Source: Saccharina japonica (Eukaryota > Sar > Phaeophyceae > Laminariales > Laminariaceae). Taken from it: a DNA stretch of 64,000 nucleotides. Shown here in pieces: positions 50,700-61,989 of this stretch. Location: the NCBI GenBank assembly GCA_008828725.1, contig MEHQ01004134.1:164496-228495 (forward strand). The letters run 5' to 3'. The notes under the pieces are model-generated. The model was given only the letters and a program-made list of their open reading frames with translations, searched no databases and had not been told where the DNA came from. The stretch's first letter is position 1; every line of letters begins with the position of its first letter. Both the position numbers and the translations under genes were made by a program.

Positions 50700-50870
50700 A
50701 TTATACCGTAAAATCTTCTCGCGATAAAAATGCAAGGCACGTACCGTAGTGGGGAGGGAGGAGAAGAGTCTACTTAGTGACCCCGGAGCTGAGTTACGAC
50801 TAGAAGAGAGGGAGAGAGAACAGAAGGGCGACGACAATAGATAGGATGAAAACAAAAGAATAAAAAGTAC
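50700..50870 (+). repeat. Dispersed repeat R2, uninterrupted copy
   Basis: Contiguous CTCGCGATAAAAATGCAAGG through GAGTTACGACTAGAAGAG and GAAGGGCGA. It is the empty-site relative of the filled R2 copy at 24170-26720. Confidence 0.65.
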
Positions 50871-51240
50871 GGAAAGCAGTTCATAATCTCTGTTTTGTTT
50901 GTGCGCACGACAGCAGCATCGGATACAGGAAATATATATAATATGTACCAGGTATGATATGCACGTATACTGTCATATAGTCTAACATTTAAAACAAAAA
51001 TTGTACATACATACAGAGAATATTTGCGTTGTATACGTGTACTGTTACGACGAGGCTGGTCGGATATGGCGACTCTGATTGATCTGTCGTATCTACCTGA
51101 TACTAGCTATGCCCAGAGGGTCTAGAATACTGGCAGTTAGTTAGGTGCTCCTTGCTGCACTCTAGTGAAAAGGGGACGGCAATCAACGGTCACCTAAGGT
51201 TTCCAAGGTTGTGATGGCGTATAGATATGGGATCATAATA

Positions 51241-53470
51241 TGTTGCAGCGCAACGGATGCCAGAGATGCGCCATGGGCGCTAGGGTATTCGGAGATGCGT
51301 GATGACTGGCCGGGTCTGTATCATGTGGAAGGTGCATTGTGTAGGCAGCGACCAAGCCGTCGGATGGCCCGCTCCTGCATCAATGCAGGAATACAAAGAA
51401 GTATCCCCGGCGTGGGAATCCATTCAGTGGGACGTGGAGACCCCACACATATCAATACCGACCCACGTCCCCTCTCGGAGGTTCTAGACCCCTCCCGACA
51501 GGACACAAGGTGAGACCGTTCTCGAGAACACCCAGAGTGCTCACGCTGCTGTAACATGGTGAGCCCATGGAGACATAAATGAAAGTGGAAGATTAGAATA
51601 GAGCAGCACAGGCTAGGCCAGCGCTGGAGGTCGAGCATTTTTTGAGTTTTGGAATCCGACACATGGTTGAATTGCTGAAGGGGCTCGAACAGCCTCGCTT
51701 GTTCTTCTTACGCGTACATTTTTGGGTGCTTTGGGTGTGCCCGGCCTTAAGTTGGCGGGTGTTCGTTCGCGTATCGGTGGTCTGGGGCATCTGGAGTCTT
51801 GACACCAAGGGTGCCGGAAAGAGAGCACCCGGGGTATATGGTTTGTCAATCAGATCAGGAGGTCTGGTTGCGCTTTGCACCGGTGAGCAGAATTGCCATC
51901 GAAGCCAATCTACAAGTTATGGGGCCAGATGACTGTATTTTTTTATTTATCGATTGTCCTGGCTGGCGATGAGGTCGAAGAGCGAGGTGGGTGCTTCCTC
52001 GATCACGGCGGAATGGGATATGGCTTGTAAGCTCGGTGGTAGCACCTTGACAGTACCACCTATTAACTTGCTGTTATGCTCCAGCAGTACCACTGAGCGG
52101 GGAGGTAGCAGTGAACGCTCCCTAGTTTGTGTTTTGTTTGATTTTACCTACAGCTGTGCACTATATATGGTACGAAAAAAAGTGGATACCAGGTGCAAGG
52201 TACTGGGGTCATTCATGCCTAACGTGTATTGGGCTTATCTCTGCGCAACAGCTACCCTGCACACTCGATCTCGGAGAGCGTACAGAGTGTCTTCTGGGTG
52301 TCGGAAATATGTTGGCCTGGAGTTTGGATCGCTGTAGTACTGGTGTCTGGAGCTGGGATATCTGGAGTCCGGGTGTGAGACCCGGAGGAGTAGCTGGTTC
52401 TTCCTCGCGTGAGGGTCCTAGGGGGCTACTGTAGCTCCTCTTTAGACTCGGTGGATTATTGGGAGGGTCGCCAAGAGCGATTTCGTCAGAATATCTGGGC
52501 GGTATTTGGTTAAAACGTGAGGTGAGCACTTTGGTTAATCGCTGCTGATCGGGGGATGAGGCAAGCATCTCCCTTGCACTCATGCAAATAGGTTCGGCAG
52601 TATGATACCAATTCGACGGCACCTGTCAGGCTATTGTCGCACGGGTCGGCCGAGGTGGGCGCCTTCTCGGAGTCTTACTTGTAAGGAGGGAGTATTTTGG
52701 TTTTTAGTGTATATGGTACGAGTATGTGTTTTTGGAAGCGAAAAGGTGACCCAACTTTTGCGACGGTGTTGTAGGGTGTCGTGGGCGCAACAGAACCAAC
52801 GAGAGTCGTGTGGATGGGTTCATGAGGCGCCGGCTGAGTTCTACAAGCCACGAGGAACGCTTGGGAGAAGTACGAAGCGATGGGTGATCGAACTCTACTA
52901 TGTGATGAACGTACCGGGGCTAGGACGCCCGCTCTGTTCATCACAGTCCAAGATCAGCACCGCCGAACGAGGGGCGTTGAAACGTTGGTCCGACGGCGAT
53001 GGACGGAGCAGGAAGTCGCACGCGCTGTTACCGGACTATGGCCGGGATGCCCGCTTGGCACCGACGCTCACACGCACCGGGCTGGGGGGGTGTTGCACCT
53101 CCGGGCCGACGGTGTGGGAAGGAAGAGGAAGGTGTCCACGCTGTTACGAGGGTGTGACCGGGATGCCCGCTTTGCGCCAACGATAGTTACGCGTCGGGAA
53201 GGGGGCGTGTTGCAGCGCGGCGGACCCCAGAGATGCGCCACGGGCGCTAGAGTATCCTGAAATGCGTGATGACTGACGGGACCAGTATCACGTGGAGCGT
53301 ACATTGTGTAGGCAGCGATCGAGCCGTCGGATGACTCGCTACCGTATCAATGGAGGTTTACAAAGGAACATCCCCGGCGTGGGAATTCATTCAGTGGGAC
53401 GTGGAAACCCCACATATATTCACATCAGCCCGCGCCCTCCCAGAGTTTCTGGACACCGCCCAAAGTGAAA
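51241..53470. repeat. ~2-kb unit bounded by ~250-bp direct repeats
   Basis: 51241-51500 and 53208-53470 are direct repeats at roughly 80% identity (both start TGTTGCAGCG; shared AGAGATGCGCCA, GTGTAGGCAGCGA, CCCCGGCGTGGGAATYCATTC). They could be LTRs of a non-autonomous element or duplicated coding debris. No terminal CA or target duplication is certain. The interior has a further ~130-bp tandem pair (CGGGATGCCCGCTT at about 53045 and 53160). Confidence 0.5.
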
Positions 53471-54767
53471 GATCAAAGTCAAAATCACCATCTGTCCACG
53501 ACCAAGAGATTACCCGTCACACCGTCGTGCATGTGCATCGTCCACAGCCTTCTCGCTCGTTAATCTCGCGCCATCTGCTCTAGCGACAGGGATACGGTTA
53601 ATTCACGGCCATTTGGATAATTGGTGGCTATCAGACTCTCCGACAGTCCTTCTTACGAAGCACAGAAGCCTGGATTCGGCCCACCAATGTGACCATCTCG
53701 ATTAAACTTGGCGCGCACTCTGCTACCCCGTTGAACTGGGGACCGTCGGCCGCCGTGAATTTCTGCTTTATACCTCTCGATATACACACGCCTTCAAATA
53801 CCCCCCCGTGAAATTCACCACTACCATCTGATCGAACGATTACCACCTTGGAAGGGACACCGTCGGTTCGAGTATCCGCGACGAACTGCTCGAAGAAGCC
53901 CGCGGCATCCGACTTGTGGCGCATACAATACACCCGCGTATACCGTGAAACCCCATCGCGCACAATGATAGCGTAAGTTTTCCACCTGATAGACTCTACC
54001 ACCTTAGGTTCACTCAAATCCACAATAAATCCTGCCGAAAGCCTTATCTTTTAGTGAGCGGGTGGCCTGTGTGATGCCCTTGCGAAGATCCTTCGACATG
54101 GAGCCCCTCTGTCACTCCCACAGTCGCCTCTCGAGGACGATCCCTAGCTGCTCCACGGTAATGCAGAGTAGAGCCTTGTGGAAGTGACCAGCAACGTAAT
54201 GGGTTTCATTAATGTTACAGTAACCGCAGACCTGTAGGGTGTTGCCCCGGGGCGGGTACAGCACAAGTTTTTTCCCTACTATCGATTTCGACCATGTTCC
54301 CGTGTAAAAGGTTGAGCAGAGCCCCACTCAACGGAAACTACTTACGAGCGTTCTGGCTTCAGTCTGACAATACCCCCTTTGGGAAGCCCATCGGAAACGT
54401 GGCCGTGCTTGATGGGATTGCGTAGGGAAACGAGAGGGTGTCGGAGACGCGGCACGTGCACGCGGGTATGCAGCAGCACGTCTTGAATATCGTTTGCGGC
54501 CCGAAAGATAAATTTGATAGCAGCGTACCCTTCGATCGATCGAGCAGTGCCGTCGGCGATGCACAGTTTCAGATTGGATAATCTGTAGCTAACAATGTTG
54601 TCTGCAGAAGGCGCCATGTGAGTAGACGTTCCACCATCGCATATACGGGCCTCGTCTCCTACCTTCCAGGCCACCTCCTCATCCCCCCTTCTGCTTACAG
54701 AATCGTATCACTCACCTGCCTATTATCCCTTTCAAAGGTGAAGCCGGGCCGTACCATGTTTACATCC

Positions 54768-55019
54768 GATGCGTGCTACGATAGATATAGCTGTTTTTGG
54801 CTGAAACGTTTTCTGAATGACCTATTAAGGGCTCATTAACCCAACATCGTCGGAATTTCATTCTTGTGTTGCAATTTTTTTTTGTATGCTTTTTAGGCCG
54901 TGGGATTTTTCATCCGGTAGCATCTTTATTTTCGTTTTTGGGTGAGTTATAGAGTTCCTCAAGTGGAGAGAGTCTCAGAAACAAAATGGTGCACCTCTAC
55001 GAGTACCGTAGCATGCGTC
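54768..55019 (-). mobile_element. R1 MITE nested in the Copia relic
   Basis: Termini GATGCGTGCTACGATAGA and GTACCGTAGCATGCGTC are flanked by ATCC (54764-54767 and 55020-55023). The interior is reverse to the 45.3-kb copy (TTTTTGGCTGAAACG). It separates the gag knuckle region from the protease. Confidence 0.82.
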
Positions 55020-55115
55020 ATCCGTCCATCCTCGCTTCCACCTTACTCGTCACCGCCAGCACAGCCTCTTCCTTCGCCGTGAAGCAGACATCAGCAATGC
55101 CTACCCACCCACCCA

Positions 55116-55122
55116 NNNNNNN
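55116..55122. other. 7-N gap in a CACCCACC tract
   Basis: Unknown bases lie inside a short CCCACC repeat in the gag region. Confidence 1.
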
Positions 55123-55337
55123 CACCCACCCACCCGTTGCATCGGCGGTATAGCTCTTCCGTGCAGTCGGCGATCCTATGACCCTTTTTGCTACCCTTGA
55201 AACAACCCCAGGTGGAGAAATTACCGTCGGAAGCTTTGGCGCTGCTGCCATCACCACCGGCGGCGACGACCATGGCACCGCCGCCGTCGTGTGTGCCTCC
55301 ATTTCTTCACTGTTAGTGTTTTCCCCATTTCTGGGCG

Positions 55338-55610
55338 CTGACTGGGTGGAGTAGTAGGTTACCTCTTCTGCTCAACAAATTTGATGCGTGAGTTCGATTC
55401 TCGGTTATCATCAACTTCTCCAGGAGTGGTAAAAGGGGGAAGGTGTTTTCCTTCATTCTGACCAGTAGCGCGTGGCTAGGGGTTCGTCCCGAAGATCAAT
55501 GTGAAGACCGCGTCGAACTCAAACAAGTATACAGTTTGTTGGGCAGAAGGGAAACCCTATCACTCCACTCAGTCAGCGTTGACTGAGTAGCGTAGTAGTT
55601 ATCCCTTACA
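55338..55610. repeat. tRNA-like SINE heads in inverted arrangement
   Basis: On plus, TGACTGGGTGGAGTAGTAGG with GAGTTCGATTCTC about 35 nt on looks like RNA polymerase III A and B boxes. A second copy on minus (CTGACTGAGTGGAGTGATAG, GAGTTCGACGC) faces it, and a third start (TTGACTGAGTAGCGTAGTAG) begins at 55580. Acceptor stems are not evident, so this is more likely SINE-derived than a tRNA gene. Confidence 0.4.
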
Positions 55611-56104
55611 ACCAACACCCATCGTCCGCTTTCTCCTCTCCTGCGGCCTCCACCTCTCTCGCAGCCTCCACCTCTCCAGCGGTTGTCATCGACACCGCCG
55701 TCAGAATACATCATATGGACATCGCCGTCAGAATACATCATATGACCCGCGTTCGACCCGTTTATCATATTTCCAGATAGTCGGTGATGCTGCTCTCGAA
55801 TAGTCTTGATAATTTCTTCTCGGCCAGAGTTGTCGCGATATGCCAGGTTTCGGCCCTCTACCCCGTACGTGGCAGGCAGAGCATCCTCAATGAAGGTGGT
55901 ATACACATTATGGTAGTCGAGGGTTAGACCAGCTGTACGTATATCGGCGGCAACGTCCTCTGTCCCACCTATCTCCGGAAGCAGGCTGTTCCCCGGCGCT
56001 ATCACAACACCAGTTAGGCGGTACGAACGGCCAGATTTGGCCCCAGGCTGTCTGAAGACCATACCACGGTAGGATAGCATCTCACTCTTCTCTCGGCAAA
56101 ACAT
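55496..56104 (-). CDS. Unidentified 202-codon frame within the Copia relic
   Basis: An open minus-strand frame lies between the gag N-terminus and the knuckle of the decayed Copia. The first ~120 residues are protein-like (RGMVFRQPGAKSGRSYRLTG, VVIAPGNSLLPEIGGTEDVA, NVYTTFIEDALPATYGVEG, EEIIKTIREQHHRLSGNM). A short duplicated HMMYSDG motif follows, then low-complexity Arg/Gly sequence. It has no counterpart in the other Copia, so it is probably part of an inserted gene or element. The start could be 56104 or an internal exon boundary. Function unknown. Confidence 0.4.
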   Translation of the reverse strand: MFCREKSEMLSYRGMVFRQPGAKSGRSYRLTGVVIAPGNSLLPEIGGTEDVAADIRTAGLTLDYHNVYTTFIEDALPATYGVEGRNLAYRDNSGREEIIKTIREQHHRLSGNMINGSNAGHMMYSDGDVHMMYSDGGVDDNRWRGGGCERGGGRRRGESGRWVLVVRDNYYATQSTLTEWSDRVSLLPNKLYTCLSSTRSSH

Positions 56105-56999
56105 GTATATGCAGTATGCGTTTATCGCTCTTGATTTTGAGAGCCGCCGACAATCAAATCCATGCTAGCGTATGTTTACGTACACTTTCGGGGCCGACAC
56201 CCCTAGCGACTACGACTAATAGTATTTAATTATAGGTGTCTAATTTTCCCACGGGGATGTACTGCGTAGGGTGCGATACGATGTCTCGCGAGACTCTTAC
56301 TCCTTTCGCGTAGCAACGAGCGCCTCTTGTCCAAGGCGGAAAAAAAAAACAGTCTACAAAAATACGGCCAAGCGAGGCGCTTTAGCCCATATGGTGCGAG
56401 GAAGGTAGACCAAACCCATCACCCAACTCACCGCGGGGGTGTATACTCCTCTCTCCAGTCCTCCATGGCTGGTCTGGCTGACCTCGACTGGAACAGCGTC
56501 TTCTTGTCCCAGTGCTCCCGAAGCCCGCGAGTCTCCATCTCGCCATACCGTCTCCCTTCCCGTGCGACTCTTGCCCCAGCTGGGCTGTCCCCTACAGCAG
56601 TTCTTTCCTCAGCACCGCCATACCCTGATTGGCCGCTGCGCTTCGAGAGCTCGGCCATCGTGTTCCCCAAGGCGCCCATCGTGGACGTCTGGCTTGCTTG
56701 CATCACCTTCTGGAACTCGCGTCGCAGCTTCTCTACCTCAGTGTCGTGCTCCTCGTGAGCCGACCCTTTAGAAGACATCTTGGATTATCTGGTACCAGAC
56801 CTCTTGAATATCTACTGTAATGTGTTGGTAAATCCCAAGTCCGGAAGTCCTGACTGCTCCGCGGTCGGATTAAATGCCACCAGGTATGCATGTGTTGTAT
56901 TAGAGGACAAAACGCGGGAGAATGAGTCTCGATACTCTACCTTTCCAAGCCAAACATTCTTCCTGACGCCTGCACCATGCGTGGTCGATACAAAGTAAA

Positions 57000-57495
57000 A
57001 TAACCGGTGGCACTCCATGGGCTTCATGAACTTTCATGGCACTTCCATGGGGCTGCTGCGGTACTTTCGTGGGCTTTCGATAGCACTTCGATGAAGGTTC
57101 TATGGTCATTTCATTGATTTCGGTGGGCCTTGGTCGCCCATCATGCGCCTTCACGCGTTCAGGTGTTGCAGTCTATATAAACGTCACGCGTCACTTTGAA
57201 GACGACAATGTGTAACGTGAGTGTCAATTACAATACACGGCGATGGCGCTTCCCATGACACTTTCACGAAATATGTCGGTGCCAGGAATGCCGGGGGCTG
57301 TAATGGGACTATTGTACCATGGGATTGCAGCGGGACTGTCTTGGTACCGCCATGGCACTGACGTGAGGTGACACGAAGTACAATTAATATGTCATAAGGC
57401 GGGATAAAAGCACTATGAGGTTCCAGGAGATTCCACGAGGTGCCATGGAGCGTCGTTAAAACGTCGTGAAAGTGCCATGAAGTGTCATGAGGTTA
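57000..57495. repeat. Degenerate CATGGCACTTTCATGG repeats
   Basis: Short palindromic CATG/CCATGG-containing units (TTTCATGGCACTTCCATGG, CGCCATGGCAC, GTGCCATGAAGTGTCATGAG) occupy this flank of the Copia 5' LTR. They resemble the CATGGAA variants of the GGAAGCTTCC satellite, but homology is uncertain. Confidence 0.5.
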
Positions 57496-57601
57496 TATGC
57501 CAGTCTAATTCCACTCCCATTCTATATTTGTGGCAGTCTCATGGCAGTGGCTGACGGCAACTTTCGCGGCAACTCACGGCACAAACACGGCACAGTACCG
57601 T

Positions 57602-57829
57602 TGTTCGTTTGGATCGTGTCAGCAACGACGGTTACAAAAGTTGTAGAGGGTTGCGTATATATTCGCAGGCGTTGTTGTGGAATTCTTGCCTCGTGCGGGA
57701 GGAGGGTTCGAGCACTCCGCTCTCTCTCCGCTCTCTCTCTCTCGCTTTGTCCTCTAATGCAACAACCTTAAAACATCTCATCAGACTGCTGGGCAGTCAG
57801 GGCATCCAGATTTGCAATCTAGGAACACA
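57602..57829 (+). repeat. Copia 5' LTR
   Basis: Starts TGTTCGTTTGGATCGTGTCA and ends near GGAACACA. It matches 62969-63203 along its length with scattered indels (for example CTCTCTCTCGCTYTGTCCTC and AAAACATCTCATCAGACTGC). Confidence 0.88.
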
Positions 57830-57882
57830 CTAGTGAGTTGTCAAAAGCTTGACGTTGTCAGGTCTGGAACGAGAAGTCAAAG

Positions 57883-58941
57883 ATGGCTTCCGGGTCGGCT
57901 CAAGACGAGCAAGCCCTTCCCAAAGATGAGGTACAACAGCTGAGAAGTGAGTTTCAGCTGGTGGTCGAGCAGGGGCAGGCGTCGATGATGCTTGCCATGA
58001 GAGACATGATGGCCGAGTTCATGACGGACAACGGCCGATCAGAGCCCAGCGGCGCTGAGGGCAGCGTTGCTGTAGGAGAGAGACCAGCAGGGGCAGGAAC
58101 CACTGCTGCATTCTCTGCTGTACGAGAAAATTCTGCTGCTGCTGGAGGCGTGGCAGAAGATACAGCAGCTGGAAGAGAGACAACTTTGCGTGGGAATGCC
58201 TCACGCAATCACGGAGCGACGGGACGCAGAGAGGCTGCTGTCCCTGTCAAGGCGGGCCCAGCCAGGGGCCAGCCTGACCAGCCAAGGAGGGCTGGCGAAT
58301 GGGATGAATTCCCAGGCGGTGAGTTGGGTGTTGGTTTTGATCTGCCCATCTCGCGCCATGTTTCCTACAAGCACAGCGCTGCTGTAGGGAATAGTCCAAG
58401 AGGGGCAAAACCCACTCCTGTAAGAGAGACTACTGCTGCTGATTGGAGCATGCATTGGCCAATCGGAATCCGGCAGCGCCGAGAGTAGCGCTGCTGTAGG
58501 GAATAGCCCAAGAAGGGCAGGACCCACTCCTTGTACGAGAGACTCTTGCTGTGTTGGAGCAGCCATTGGCCAATCGGAGTCCGGCAGCGCCGAGAAAAGC
58601 GCTGCTGTAGGGAAGAGCCCACAAGGGGCAGGACCCATTCACTGCTGTACGAGGTACCACGGCAGGAGGAGAGAAGATTTTTCGTGATGATCGACTCGCG
58701 GGATTTCGGATCGACGGGACGCGGGAAAACTGCTTCTTGTCGAGGTTGGCCAGCCAGGGGTCAGCCATACCGGCCAAGGAGGTCTGGAAAGAGGGGTGCA
58801 AACCCCAGCGGTGAGTCCCGTAGAGACTCAGCCGCGACTGCCGGTGGCAATGGCAGCAGCGCCAAGGCCACCGAAGGTAGTACTTTCGTAGGGAAGTGCT
58901 TCAAGTGTGGCAAGAAAGGCCATATTGATCGCAAACTGTAG
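57883..58941 (+). pseudogene. Copia gag, frameshifted
   Basis: The frame starts MASGSAQDEQALPKDEVQQL at 57883, about 55 bp after the LTR, and stops at 58488. The rest continues in another frame (58531-58941) to a zinc knuckle CFKCGKKGH whose last Cys is lost by a further frame change. GAG would assemble the particle and bind RNA. Tandem ~110-bp units (GGAATMSGGCAGCGCCGAG, GCGCTGCTGTAGGGAA) at about 58380-58620 account for the break; a related unit lies at 58036-58100. Confidence 0.85.
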
Positions 58942-58969
58942 AGAGACAGCGGTGCAGTGGTGCAACGGA

Positions 58970-60188
58970 CTGGGGCACTATGGCGATGTTTGCCCCACGC
59001 CGAAAGAAGAGGCTGTGCTGTCGATGGCGAGCAAGGTTGGAGCAAAGGACGTTAATATTGGTACGGCCCAGGCTTCAGCTTTCAAGGCCGAAGAGACAGG
59101 CAAGTGCAGTGATGGTTGGGCGAATGGGGGAAGAAGAGTCGGCTTGCAGGTAGGAGACGAGGCCTGGATCTGCGATAGTGGAGCGTCACTCACATGACGC
59201 CCTCAGCAGATTGCATGCTCAATTACAGAGAATGCAGCTTAAAACTGCGCATCGCCGATGGTTCAACTCGCTCCATCGAAGGATACGGTGATGTTCGCTT
59301 TGTCTTTCGGTCCGGAAACGGCCCCGTGCAAGTGTTCATGACTAACGTTGCGCACGTGCCAGACCTCAGGTATCATTTATATTCCCTGCCCACTCTCATC
59401 AAGAACGGGCATACGTTCAAGGACGCCCCTCGGGGATTGTAGTCCGGCTCAAGTCAGAGCGTTCGATTGTGTTTCCGTTAAGTGGGACCCTGTACAGCCT
59501 TTACGGCTACCGGGTCGACAGCAGTAGTGGGGAAAATGCCTGTGCTGTACTCGCCCCAGGGCAACAGCCCAGTAAGCCCGCGATCGACATCAACGACTAC
59601 CACTGCGCGGCTGGACACTCCCACGAGGTTCTACTCCGCAAGACCGCGGAGCAGCAAGGAATCGTCCTCAAGGGAAACCTGCTGGAATGCAGGGGGTGCT
59701 CCATGGCGAAGGGACTTCGCAAGAGCATCAAGCAATCCACGCACACACGAGCGGGTAAGAAGCTCGGGAGGGTGTTTGTGGATTTGAGTGGCCCCAAGGT
59801 GGTAGAGTCTCTCGGCAGGAAGCGGTACACTCTCATTGTGCGCGATGACTTTTTACGATATACTTGGGTGTATTTTATACGCCACAAGTCGGACGCCGCG
59901 GAATTGTTCGAGCAGTTCCTCGCGGATTCTCGCGCAGACGATGTCCCTTCGAAAGTGGTCATCGTCCGGTCGGACGGGGGTGGTGAATTCCGTGGGGGGA
60001 GGTTTGGAGACCTGTGTAGAACACGAGGGATCAATCAGGAATTCACGACGGCAGACAGCCCCCAGTTTAATGGGGTAGCAGAGCGCGCGCTAGGCTTGAT
60101 TGAGACGGCCGCAATGGAGGGCCGAATCCAGGCTCGCGAGCTATACCCCGGCGCGCAACTACCTGCAACTGAGTCGTTGTCGGGCTGA
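58970..60188 (+). pseudogene. Copia pol: protease, GAG-pre-integrase, integrase
   Basis: The protease active site ICDSGAS is at about 59168 with a stop soon after, and the frame resumes at 59194. GAG-pre-integrase and the integrase HHCC motif (H-x4-H, C-x2-C in ECRGCSMAK) lead into an intact frame, 59469-60188. The integrase catalytic triad is visible: VFVDLSGPK, VRSDGGGEF, NGVAERA, with 35 residues between the last D and E. Individual domains look preserved, but the polyprotein is broken. Confidence 0.88.
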
Positions 60189-61160
60189 AGCGTCGCACTG
60201 GGCGTGCGGAGTGCTTTGAACCGTGACAGCAACCACCGACTAACGACCCGAGAACTCGGTGCAGTGCTTACTAGACAACCGATCTATCACGTACCGTCGA
60301 TACCTGAGCGAGCAACATAACCTGGCAGCGCGTGTCGCCNGCACCACTGTACCTGCCCAGATCGATGACCCCATGTCTATGGAAGAAGGGGGGGTCCGAG
60401 GCAGACGACGCAAGCACGTCGATCGAGGTGGTGGGGGGGTGGTGCATGAGCCGGACGAAGGTTTGGCTCGCCTGAACGACCTCGATTTGACGTGGGGGTT
60501 CGATCTGGACGCGGTTTTTGAGGAGCGCGCCCAGCAGGCACCTTGCCGCCGGCGATGCCGGGACGGGAATTCAGAGACGATGGGTTTGTCTCAAGGGGGC
60601 GCGGTGGACGTCCCGTCCTGGTCGAAGCCGACACGTCGTCTAGCTGGGTCTCGTCGTGGAGGGTCTAAACACGTAGAACGACGGGCTCGTCTCAAGGGGG
60701 CGCGGTGGGCGCCTCCTCAGTCCCGGCAGGGAGGGCCGAAAGCGACCCGGGCGAGGCATCAGCCTCCGACACCGACCAAGGGAACGGTGAGGATCCACCC
60801 GCGGTCCTGTCGGGGAGACCAGCTCACAGAGCGTAGCAGCTGGGACGGCTCCCCGCAACAGTAAGGGGCCGAACCCGGGGTCAGAGCCAACGCTTGGAGG
60901 GCGAGCCTGCTGAATGCCGGCCAAGATGAGGCCTGAGGTCGCGGACGCGCTGCTTGCGGCAGTGTACAGATTGACGATGTCTAGGAGAACACTGAATGAG
61001 TACATCCTGGACGACGGAGGACGCACTGACTTAATGGCTGGAGGACCTGCAGCNAGATAACAAAGGGGAGTTAAGCGTGCGCATGCCGAGTGGATTCCCG
61101 GAAGACGTAGAACCGCCCCCTCAGTCCGTAGCAGATGTCGAGCGTTTCACAGTACAAAGC
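60189..61160 (+). pseudogene. Copia pol linker between integrase and RT
   Basis: GC-rich, frameshifted sequence contains single Ns (60340, 61054). The frame 60259-60864 is Arg/Gly-rich and corresponds to the variable region usually found between these domains. No motif is recognised. Confidence 0.6.
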
Positions 61161-61164
61161 GCGT

Positions 61165-61880
61165 GGCAAGAGGCCATGAAGATTGAACGGACGGTCACAA
61201 CACGCACCGGTCACGTTTGACAGCAGCGATACCGCCGCAAGAGCGGAAACCTGTAGGATCGAAGTGAGTGTTTACCTACAAGACGGACAAGGATGGCCTG
61301 ATAGATAAAGACAAAGGCCAGACTTGTGGCTAAGGGGTTTACTCGAGGTGCAGGATGTGATTACTTTCAAACATTTCGCACCACTCCCTCGTCAGTCGTA
61401 GAACATTCTGGCAGCTGTTGCCAACGAACACGGTCTGAAGATTTTCATTTAGACGTCGCAGCAAGCTTTTGTTCGCGCGAAACTCACGCCGAGATATAAT
61501 GAAACTACCCGTGGGTGTGGTGACATGATCAGGCAAAAATCGTTCGCCTGAACCGATCGCTGCTATGTCTGAAGCAGAGATGGACGACAGTGGGCCGGAT
61601 TATTGGTAGAAACCGTGGTAGTGTACGGTATGGAGCAGTGTAGGACGATCCTTGTGTTTTTCGCATGGTTGTGGAGGCAAGGTACAACTGTCATGGCTGT
61701 TCATGTGGATGACATCGTGATTGCAGGTTCGGACGAGTCATGCAGAGATTTTCATGCCGCGTTAGTAACGAAATTCCCCACGAATAACCTCGGAGAACTG
61801 ACTTGGTACACTGATTGTGCTTTCAAACGCGACTGGGAATTCGGGGACTTTGGAGATTACGCAGAAGGCGTTTATTGAGA
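61165..61880 (+). pseudogene. Copia reverse transcriptase, degenerate
   Basis: Remnants in changing frames include AWQEAMKIE, TYKTDKDGLIDKDK and, at about 61690-61740, the catalytic box VHVDDIVIAG followed by FPTNNLGELTWY. Multiple stops and shifts precede the box, so it is inactive. Confidence 0.82.
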
Positions 61881-61989
61881 GCATGTTGAATCGTTTTGGC
61901 GTTAACTCTCCTCTGACATCCCCGCTACCCTCTGGTGTGGACACTTAGGTCCAAGAGAGGAAGGCGAACCTGGTGGAGACTGGCCTTAC

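Larger units (their letters stand above)
53625..56778 (-). pseudogene. Decayed Copia retrotransposon with nested insertions
   Basis: The minus-strand order is gag N-terminus (56778-56428, MSSKGSAHEEHDTEVEKLRR), zinc-knuckle region (about 55302-55018), protease (54674-54342, active-site region ICDGGTSTHM), GAG-pre-integrase (54327-54112) and integrase core (54023-53631, with VRSDGSGEF and FNGVAE). Domains match the Copia at 57.9-62.6 kb in the same order. The second Cys of the knuckle is replaced (C-F-K-G), and the usual protease DSG reads DGG. A MITE, SINE-like sequence and a 7-N gap interrupt it. No RT is present below 53.6 kb. Confidence 0.85.

Noticed and set aside
57830-57882. Copia primer-binding site
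   Set aside because: No stretch after the 5' LTR clearly complements a tRNA 3' end or the usual initiator-tRNA half, so none is called.
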